Below, piece after piece: positions 44,066-50,443 of a stretch of 50,443 nucleotides of DNA. Source of the DNA: UBA1181 sp045600225 (lineage in GTDB: Bacteria > Bacteroidota > Bacteroidia > Bacteroidales > Paludibacteraceae); the NCBI GenBank assembly GCA_045600225.1, contig JAZRXL010000046.1, positions 1 through 50,443 on the forward strand, read 5' to 3'. Under the pieces are notes generated by a model. It was not told the DNA's origin, ran no database searches, and saw only the letters and a program-made list of their open reading frames with translations. Both the position numbers and the translations under genes were made by a program. Every line of letters begins with the position of its first letter. The stretch's first letter is position 1.

Positions 44066-45163
44066 ATGAAAAAACATTTATTTTGGATGCTCTTCGTATC
44101 GTTATGTTCTTCTTCCTTTGTGTCTTGTGAGAAGGATGAAAAGGAAGGAGATGCAACTTCGGAAGGAGAGAAAAGCAAAGTTTGTTTGGTGGTTAACCAA
44201 GGTAACTATTCAGAGGCTAATGGTAGTTTGTCGGTACTGTACTCTGATGGTTCTGTAGAAAATCAGGTCTACAAGGCAGCCAATGGTTTTGGTGTGGCTT
44301 CTACAATCGAGTCTGTGGCTGATTGTGGAGATTGTTGGGCTTTGATGTGTAATGCAGAGGATAAGGTAGAATTGGTAGAAAAGAACACATTCAAAAGTGT
44401 GGGGACAATTAAAGGAGTCCCAACTCCACGATATGCAGTGGTTAAAGATGGTTTCTTGTATGTGACTTCTTCCGATTTCGAAGATTTGAGTAAAAACGGA
44501 TTGTATAAAGTAGATTTGTCGTCTAAGGAAGTTGTTGAGTCTTGGCTTATCGAAGGTTTGCCAGAAGGCATTGCTTTGTATGACGATTGTGTTTGGGTCG
44601 CTTCTTCTTCTTATAATTCAGAGACTTGGAGTTCTTATGATCCTGCTGTTACTCGTTTCCAGTTGAAGAACAATATGAAGAGGGATTCTTATAAGTTAGA
44701 GGGAGAGTTCTTGGCTGCTCGTCATCTTGTGGTTGACAAGAGTGGTAATATTTGGATCTCTATGGCCAATTACGGAGTAGACGGAGCTATCGCTAAAGTT
44801 GATACTTTTGCAAAAACATTGTCGGATAAAGCTGTGTTGCCTGCTCTTAATTATCCAGGCCATATTTATCTGTCTAATTCTTCAGACAAGATCTATTACA
44901 TGACTTCAGACGGTTATAGTTCAGGTTCTGCAGATGAGGTGACAACCATTAAAACTATTGATTTGAAGAGCAGGACTATTGAAACTTTAATTTCGGGTAA
45001 TGGTTTTTATGGCTTTGGTGTTGATGAGAGTGCAAACACAATCTATACTGCTAATGTTAATGGGTTTGCATCCAATGCTACCATGTATGTATACACTGCA
45101 GCAGGCGATGTGAAATCGGATGCTCTTGTAGGTGTGGGTGCTTGTAGGTTTTTGAAATATTAG
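44066..45163 (+). CDS. BtuG-like DUF5074 beta-propeller surface lipoprotein
   Basis: The 365-residue protein has a lipoprotein signal (MKKHLFWMLF...SFVSC, Cys21), directly followed by EKDEKEGD. This fits the Lys-(Asp/Glu)2 export signal that sends Bacteroidota lipoproteins to the cell surface. The mature part shows repeated propeller-blade patterns (GNYSEANGSLSVLY, DGSVENQVYKAANGFG, GLYKVDLSSKEV, ISMANYGVDGAIAKVDTF, GFGVDESANTIYTANVNGF), as in YncE/DUF5074 proteins. BtuG, the surface cobalamin-binding partner of BtuB in Bacteroides, belongs to this class. It lies 12 bp after the receptor and is followed by a terminator, so it closes the operon. The ligand is inferred from family and context. 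Confidence 0.82.
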   Translation: MKKHLFWMLFVSLCSSSFVSCEKDEKEGDATSEGEKSKVCLVVNQGNYSEANGSLSVLYSDGSVENQVYKAANGFGVASTIESVADCGDCWALMCNAEDKVELVEKNTFKSVGTIKGVPTPRYAVVKDGFLYVTSSDFEDLSKNGLYKVDLSSKEVVESWLIEGLPEGIALYDDCVWVASSSYNSETWSSYDPAVTRFQLKNNMKRDSYKLEGEFLAARHLVVDKSGNIWISMANYGVDGAIAKVDTFAKTLSDKAVLPALNYPGHIYLSNSSDKIYYMTSDGYSSGSADEVTTIKTIDLKSRTIETLISGNGFYGFGVDESANTIYTANVNGFASNATMYVYTAAGDVKSDALVGVGACRFLKY

Positions 45164-45185
45164 TATCTAAATGATACGGTGGAAG

Positions 45186-45219
45186 CGGGGCGGATTAGTT
45201 CGTCCCGATTTTCCTTTTT
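45186..45219 (+). terminator. terminator after the DUF5074 lipoprotein gene
   Basis: CGGGGCGGA (45186-45194) pairs with TTCGTCCCG (45199-45207) across a TTAG loop, including two G-U wobbles. The T-rich ATTTTCCTTTTTG follows. It is 23 bp past the stop codon. Confidence 0.85.
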
Positions 45220-45245
45220 GTCGATTTTATAAATTTTAACAAATG

Positions 45246-45277
45246 TTTGCCTCTCGTTGTTTTTTTTCATATTTTTG
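45246..45277 (+). promoter_or_regulatory. GH8 gene promoter (TTTG -33, TAnnTTTG -7)
   Basis: TTTG at 45246-45249 and TATTTTTG at 45270-45277 are 20 bp apart, a good consensus promoter between the preceding terminator and the GH8 ATG. The implied leader is about 58 nt and A-rich before the start codon. Confidence 0.75.
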
Positions 45278-45341
45278 CCTGAGTCGGATTAGTATACGAT
45301 AGAAAAACCATTAGATATTACATAAAGAAAAAAGTAGAACC

Positions 45342-48300
45342 ATGAAATATATGTATTCAAAGTATTCTTTTATCTTGTTAGCGTTGCTGTCTCTCAATGT
45401 GATGGTGGGGTGGGCAGTGCCTGTTTATATCAATTCGGGAAACCCAGCGTATCCGTTTCCTCAGTTCTTGGAATATACTTATGGCACGGGTCACAAGTTG
45501 GGAAATTTGGGTACGAAAAACCCAGAGGGTGTGGTTCATGCGGAAATGGAGCAGGATATCCGCGACGCTTATCAAATTCATGCCAATGAGTTTGCCTACA
45601 CAGGAGAGTCTTGGGGTGGTTATAAGTATATTGAAACACCGTATAAGTCTGCTTACGACTGTACAGAGGGTGATGGTTATGGATTGTTGGCGGCTGCCTA
45701 TATGGGTGATGCGGTCACCTTCAATGGCTATTGGATGTGTACACACGATAAACGTCGTGGTCGTTCAAAGAAGTACACTGATTGTAGTGGATTAGGAGAA
45801 GATTATGCCTATGGTCCGTTCAATATTGGTGATACGGGTCCTGGATCGAATACGGCAGCCGATGGTGATGTTGATGTGGCGTTGGCTCTTTATGTGGCCT
45901 ATAAACAGTGGGGAGAATTTATGAAGGATCCTGATGGCAATATTGTGGAAGACGCCTGTGGTAACCCTATTTCCTATAAGCAGGAAATGATCAATGTTAT
46001 TAGGGGTTTGGTGGCACTGAGCACAAGATTTTCAACAGAAACTAATAAGATGCGTGTGAATTCGGGTCTGATTGGTTTGGATGGCTATCCAAAGGGCGGT
46101 GACACTTGGAACGAACAAACGAAGTGGGCTACTGCCAATCCTACTGTTTTCGCCAATTCTGAAAAGATATTCGCATTGCCAGGCAATGACATGGTAGATG
46201 TGAAAGGCGTTCCGCTTGTTCCTGAATACGGTAGTGGTGATAAACAGCATATTGATTATGTCGCACCTGCTTATTACCGTGAATTCTGGGAGTTGTTTGA
46301 ACAAATTCAAAATGAGGCAGGAATTCCAGACTTCGAAATCGAACAGTTCAAACGCGGTGAGGCTTCTTCTGACTGGATGATGGGAGATATGATCTCAAAA
46401 GGTCCGAAGGCGATTCCTACCGCAGGTTGGAGTGAAATCAGCGACGATGGTTCTAAAACGGCTTACACTAACTTTAACCAAGGTGAGGATTGGCGTTGCT
46501 CTTGGCGTACCATCTGTAACTATATGTGGCATGGTAATCCAGTTTATTCATGGGATCCAAAGTCACACAAGGCTGTCGCCGGCTCTAACACGTACGAATA
46601 CGATGCGGCTGTCCGTCTGAGCAAGTTTTTGAACAATCCAATCGGATGGGCAAATGGGGAGTGTATGACCTACGGAGATCCGAAGATTCCTTATTCAGGT
46701 CCTGCGACCACCGAATGGCAGTACGACCCATTGACGGGTGCTACAACCGACGCTGCCCACTTCATGGTGATCAACTGGCAAAATGGTACGGGAACTTATG
46801 CGGCGGTCTCTTCTCAGGATTATGATTTGTTGGGAACCCTTTATCGTCAGTGTGCTATCGAGTGGGATACGAAAGGTGGAGATGATTGCTATTTGAATTC
46901 CGTCAGCAACTATATGCACGGATGGTCTCGTCACATGGGTATGATGGTATCGACAGGTAATTACCATGCGCCGAGCGCGATGGAGCCAATGGCGAATATG
47001 AAGATTTACCGTGCGATCGAGGACTCCGTGACTTACTGTTATACAGGTGACCAAATCAAGTTCCTTTTGGACTATCGTAACTATGGCTCTGTAGATGCGA
47101 AGGATGTGGTGATCGTGGAGAATGTGCCTGAAGATTTTGTCTTCGTTGAGGCCTCTGATGGAGGTGTTTACGACAAATCATCCCATACCGTTACATGGAA
47201 GATTGGTACGGTTTCTGGATTCAAAAGTGATAACAAGTCTGGTGTGGATTTGAACTTCAAGTCAGGTAATTTGGCTAAGACAGTCGGTCAGGTTTGGTAC
47301 ACGTTAAAGGCGAGTGACAAGGCCTCTGGCCGTTACTGTACTACGGCAGATATCACCTGTTCCAATGGATTAGGTTGGACGACCAATGAATACCCTAATT
47401 ACAAGACAGCCACCATGCAGCGTAACTGTGTGGATGTCGTGGCTCGTTCTTTGATTATTTCCAAAGATGTTGACCGTAGAAAGGTCAATGATGGTAATAT
47501 GGCCACCTATACCATTAAGTTTGAGAATTCGTCGGAGGCGGGATGGATTGATGGTGGTCGCCCACGTGTGAATGTCTCTTTCGCCAATGGTTTGGACGGT
47601 TCGCGATTACAGTTGATGGCTCGTCTGTGGAACGATGCGATTGAGCCTTATATCAACTATGGTAACTATCGTATCTCTTACTATTTGTATGATGCAAGTA
47701 CAAACTGCTACACGGGAGAGGGAGATTGCACCTCCGGTTGGGGCTTATCTACGGAGATTTACGAAGGTAATAAGACGATTGGAAGTGCCGAGGGAATTGT
47801 TGTTTCTCACGAAAATATAGTTGAGGGTAGTGATGAGGAATTTGGAAAGTGGAACCAGCGTATGTGTATTCAGTTTGCACCGTTGTTGGTGACTACGACT
47901 ATGCATGTCTCTCGATTCTTTGGTGGAGCAAGTTGCCGCGTACACAAGGGAGGAACCTCTCCGATGCGTGGTGTATGGGCGCTTTTCCCAAGCAATTATG
48001 GTGCAGTGAATTGGAATGATGACTGGTCTTGGAGTTCTAAGTATAATTCAGAGAAAGATGGTTTGTTCTATCCAGTTACACCATCTTGGCAAAAATTGGA
48101 TGAGAACGGAAAATCCATAGAGGAGCCAGTTACCAAGTGGTTGACTTGTGGATGCACAGAGTCTGATCTTACTGTTCCGAATATCTTGGTGGAGGAATAT
48201 GATGGTTATGTATGGCGTCGTATTTTGGGTAACGGCCCGATGGCCGGCCGTGATGTGGATAATGTAGAGATTCGAGACACCCTTCCTGTTGGATTGAAAT

Positions 48301-50443
48301 TTAACGAGTTTGTTAATGAATGTCCGTTGAGTGAACCGGAGTTCGGTGGAAAGTGGGAGGTGAAGCAAACTGGTGATGGTCGTGATATCATCATTTGGTC
48401 TATCCCTAAATTACAAGTGAAACAAAAGGGATCTATCATTTATACCGCAACGGCTTCGTTCCCTTCAGGAAATGTGTGTGAAACGCCAGATGAGGATATT
48501 CTCAACTACGCGTGGATCTCAGGTGATAAAAACTCTCCAATTTCCGACACGGCGAAAATCACTGTCACTTGTGCCAAAGTGCCAGAGCCTATTAAGCCAA
48601 CAACTTTGACGAAGGTGGCTGATAAGGAGTCCTATTCTGTAGGAGATGATATTGAATATACCATTGGATACAAGCAAACGCATGGCGCAATCTTTGAGGA
48701 CGCAGGAACCCTCTCTTCTGATTGGAAATTGTCTGGAGGTGCGACTGCGACTTCAGGCACGGTGAGCATTGCTTCTGGTCAAAAGGCGCAATTCAATCGT
48801 ATTGCCAATAATATTTATATGCAGACGCAGTGGGCGGTGGCGGATGACCAAGAGACAGCCATCTTCTTCCGTGATGATATTAAATTGGTCTTCAAGAATG
48901 AATATTCTGGTATGTCTGTCACCTGTTACGACGGGTCCAAAAAGATTGATTCCAAGATCATTGCTAAAGCAAAAAGCTCTTCCAAACTTTGCGTCAATCT
49001 GACGGATGATGTCATCCGAATTTGGATAAATAAGGATACTGCCACATCGGCTTCTGTTTCGTTCGAAGGTTTGACAAAGAAGGATGGATATTTCGGTTTC
49101 GAGGGTGTCGCATGGGGCAATTTCTCCTATTCGAATATTCATGTCCATACAGATTATGCTTATGATTTGGAAATTATAGATAAAATTCCGGATGAGATTG
49201 AATTTGTCTCAGCAGATGGCGATGGAACTTCTAAATTTTATACAGGCACGGAGGGTGATTCTATAGTTTGGTCAAAATTTGCTCCTAATCCAATTGCTTT
49301 TGGTGATTCGTTTACGGTTACTTGGAGAGGAACGGTGAGGGAGTGTGTTGAGTCGATTATTAATACTGCCTATGCCAAATTGCTCGGTCATGCCGATAAC
49401 GAAATTATGGCAAGGGCTGTGAGTGGATGTGGTTCATGCGCTTTGGTTGGCGTAACCCTTGCATTGGATGAAGAAACCATTTGTGATGGCGATTCAACAG
49501 TGCTTCGTGCTTTTGCCTTGGCAAGGGGATCTTATAAATATGAGTATTTCTTAGATGGAACTTCTATTGCAACTTCAAAATATGATACATTGATCGTAAA
49601 GGATAAGGGTGCGTACTCTGTAAAAGTATCTTCTTCGGATGATTGCTTTGTGGAGAGCAAGAAAGATGCATCTCTTTCTGTGAATGGCAGCCCAACGTCA
49701 ATGGATTACGATTTGGGACTTTTGTGCCAAGGCGTGAAAGCTGCTACTGTTAGAAAATATGCAGAGGCTACAACAGGTGTAACCTATGGATTGGATCTTG
49801 GCTATAGTATAGAATGGTATGATAATGCAGGTGTGCTACTACCTTCTATTACAACTCTGCCTAATCCGGATGATGAGACAACTGCTGGAGATTTTGATTA
49901 TGCATATCGCTTTGCTACTAAGAATGGTTGTTATAGTGATACTGCTCATTTCTCATTCTCAAAATCGGATACTATAAAGATTGAGTTCGCAAACCTCACT
50001 ATTTGTGCAGGCCAAAGTGCCACTTTGGATGCTGGTAGTGACGCGGTAAGTTATAAATGGTCTGATGGAAGTGAGGAACAGACTCTCACTACAGAAGAAT
50101 CTGGTGTTTATAGTGTGGTTATTACAAATGCAGAAGGTTGCGAGTCTCGAGCCAGCTCCACAGTAGCAGTGGCTGACAAGCTGGTTGTGGACTTGGGCGA
50201 GGACAAGACAGTGTGCGAGTCGGATCTTCCATACTTGTTGGATGCCACGGCCAACTACGACAGCTACGACTGGAACGATGGCGAAGGTACAGAGTCCACC
50301 TGCCAAGTGGCCAAGACGGGCACCTACACAGTGAAGGTGACCCAGGGCGAGTGTTCGGGCGACGGAAGCGTCACGATCACGGTGTCGGGCGTTGAGGCTC
50401 CGGTCGTGGACCATTCCATCACCTACATGGTGTCGGACACTTC
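45342..50443 (+). CDS. GH8 family glycoside hydrolase with a long DUF11/Ig-like tail (3' end outside the window)
   Basis: The frame is open for 1,700 codons and leaves the window without a stop. Residues 1-25 are a signal peptide ending GWA. A GH8 (alpha/alpha)6 catalytic domain spans about 28-480. TEGDGYGLLAAA holds the proton-donor Glu109, AADGDVDVALALYVAYKQW closely follows the GH8 signature (Asp174/176), and Asp383 in GEDWRCSWR is the candidate base. GH8 enzymes cleave beta-1,4-glucans, chitosan, mixed-linkage glucan or xylo-oligomers; the substrate cannot be told here. The tail has several DUF11-like beta-sandwiches (for example KFLLDYRNYGSVDAKDVVIVENVP), then cysteine-bearing Ig/PKD-like modules (LTICAGQSATLDAG, YKWSDG) like those of the giant protein. 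Secretion by T9SS is likely, but its C-terminal domain is beyond the window. It is preceded by its own promoter. Confidence 0.88.
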   Translation, partial: MKYMYSKYSFILLALLSLNVMVGWAVPVYINSGNPAYPFPQFLEYTYGTGHKLGNLGTKNPEGVVHAEMEQDIRDAYQIHANEFAYTGESWGGYKYIETPYKSAYDCTEGDGYGLLAAAYMGDAVTFNGYWMCTHDKRRGRSKKYTDCSGLGEDYAYGPFNIGDTGPGSNTAADGDVDVALALYVAYKQWGEFMKDPDGNIVEDACGNPISYKQEMINVIRGLVALSTRFSTETNKMRVNSGLIGLDGYPKGGDTWNEQTKWATANPTVFANSEKIFALPGNDMVDVKGVPLVPEYGSGDKQHIDYVAPAYYREFWELFEQIQNEAGIPDFEIEQFKRGEASSDWMMGDMISKGPKAIPTAGWSEISDDGSKTAYTNFNQGEDWRCSWRTICNYMWHGNPVYSWDPKSHKAVAGSNTYEYDAAVRLSKFLNNPIGWANGECMTYGDPKIPYSGPATTEWQYDPLTGATTDAAHFMVINWQNGTGTYAAVSSQDYDLLGTLYRQCAIEWDTKGGDDCYLNSVSNYMHGWSRHMGMMVSTGNYHAPSAMEPMANMKIYRAIEDSVTYCYTGDQIKFLLDYRNYGSVDAKDVVIVENVPEDFVFVEASDGGVYDKSSHTVTWKIGTVSGFKSDNKSGVDLNFKSGNLAKTVGQVWYTLKASDKASGRYCTTADITCSNGLGWTTNEYPNYKTATMQRNCVDVVARSLIISKDVDRRKVNDGNMATYTIKFENSSEAGWIDGGRPRVNVSFANGLDGSRLQLMARLWNDAIEPYINYGNYRISYYLYDASTNCYTGEGDCTSGWGLSTEIYEGNKTIGSAEGIVVSHENIVEGSDEEFGKWNQRMCIQFAPLLVTTTMHVSRFFGGASCRVHKGGTSPMRGVWALFPSNYGAVNWNDDWSWSSKYNSEKDGLFYPVTPSWQKLDENGKSIEEPVTKWLTCGCTESDLTVPNILVEEYDGYVWRRILGNGPMAGRDVDNVEIRDTLPVGLKFNEFVNECPLSEPEFGGKWEVKQTGDGRDIIIWSIPKLQVKQKGSIIYTATASFPSGNVCETPDEDILNYAWISGDKNSPISDTAKITVTCAKVPEPIKPTTLTKVADKESYSVGDDIEYTIGYKQTHGAIFEDAGTLSSDWKLSGGATATSGTVSIASGQKAQFNRIANNIYMQTQWAVADDQETAIFFRDDIKLVFKNEYSGMSVTCYDGSKKIDSKIIAKAKSSSKLCVNLTDDVIRIWINKDTATSASVSFEGLTKKDGYFGFEGVAWGNFSYSNIHVHTDYAYDLEIIDKIPDEIEFVSADGDGTSKFYTGTEGDSIVWSKFAPNPIAFGDSFTVTWRGTVRECVESIINTAYAKLLGHADNEIMARAVSGCGSCALVGVTLALDEETICDGDSTVLRAFALARGSYKYEYFLDGTSIATSKYDTLIVKDKGAYSVKVSSSDDCFVESKKDASLSVNGSPTSMDYDLGLLCQGVKAATVRKYAEATTGVTYGLDLGYSIEWYDNAGVLLPSITTLPNPDDETTAGDFDYAYRFATKNGCYSDTAHFSFSKSDTIKIEFANLTICAGQSATLDAGSDAVSYKWSDGSEEQTLTTEESGVYSVVITNAEGCESRASSTVAVADKLVVDLGEDKTVCESDLPYLLDATANYDSYDWNDGEGTESTCQVAKTGTYTVKVTQGECSGDGSVTITVSGVEAPVVDHSITYMVSDT
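50160..50443 (+). other. GC-rich segment within the GH8 gene
   Basis: From about 50160 the gene switches from roughly 40% to 55-68% GC without a frame break (41 of 60 bases are G/C at 50341-50400, against 22 of 60 at 49561-49620). Codons change from GAT/AAA/TTG-rich to GAC/AAG/CTG/GTG-rich, while the encoded module keeps the same Cys-and-Trp pattern. It runs to the window end, so its full extent is unknown. Confidence 0.75.

Noticed and set aside
45342..50443. Frameshift or premature stop in the GH8 gene
   Set aside because: The frame read continuously from the ATG to the window edge; shorter frames in this region are in other frames or antisense.

Overview
The window comes from a Bacteroidota chromosome, most likely a Bacteroidales member that has a type IX secretion system (T9SS). 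The indications are a C-terminal CHU_C/type-B sorting domain, TAnnTTTG -7 promoter boxes with few Shine-Dalgarno sites, Bacteroidota-style lipoproteins, a TonB-dependent receptor/DUF5074 pair, and AT-rich codon use. No mobile element, CRISPR array, rRNA or plasmid function was seen.

Layout. (1) 1-541: a gene-free stretch with a hairpin. (2) 542-25171 (minus): one gene of 8,209 codons fills half the window. It encodes a giant secreted protein with a signal peptide, an N-terminal beta-sandwich interrupted by a cysteine-rich CxxC region, 90 Ig/PKD-like modules by my manual count, and a T9SS type-B C-terminal domain. (3) 25373-25537: a tRNA-Glu(CTC) with its promoter and terminator. (4) 25671-33807 (plus): a tightly packed operon with a glutaminyl-cyclase-like lipoprotein, then a Wzx flippase, a glycosyltransferase, a Wzy-like polymerase, two GT4s, a GT2 and the initiating phosphoglycosyl transferase. 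This is close to a complete Wzx/Wzy surface-glycan pathway. (5) 33880-35895 (plus): rsmG, pcm and an orphan FecE/BtuD-like ATPase. (6) 36039-40324: asnS (minus), a small DUF2958-like gene (plus), argS (minus) and an HU gene (minus). (7) 40505-45163 (plus): two adjacent rhomboid proteases, a BtuB-like TonB-dependent receptor and a BtuG-like DUF5074 surface lipoprotein. (8) 45342 to the end (plus, incomplete): a GH8 glycoside hydrolase with a long DUF11/Ig-like tail.

How the genes may work together. Most of the window concerns the cell surface. The giant protein and the GH8 enzyme are presumed secreted cargo. The giant protein's predicted mature N-terminus is Gln, the substrate of the glutaminyl cyclase encoded just across the tRNA. 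The glycan operon follows directly. The receptor/propeller pair probably imports cobalamin or another TonB substrate.

Most notable observation. The 90 modules of the giant protein are not equivalent. They fall into three types in strict A-B-C rotation, and the phase appears unbroken from the first module to the last, giving about 30 three-module super-repeats. This was read by eye from the translation and should be tested by alignment.
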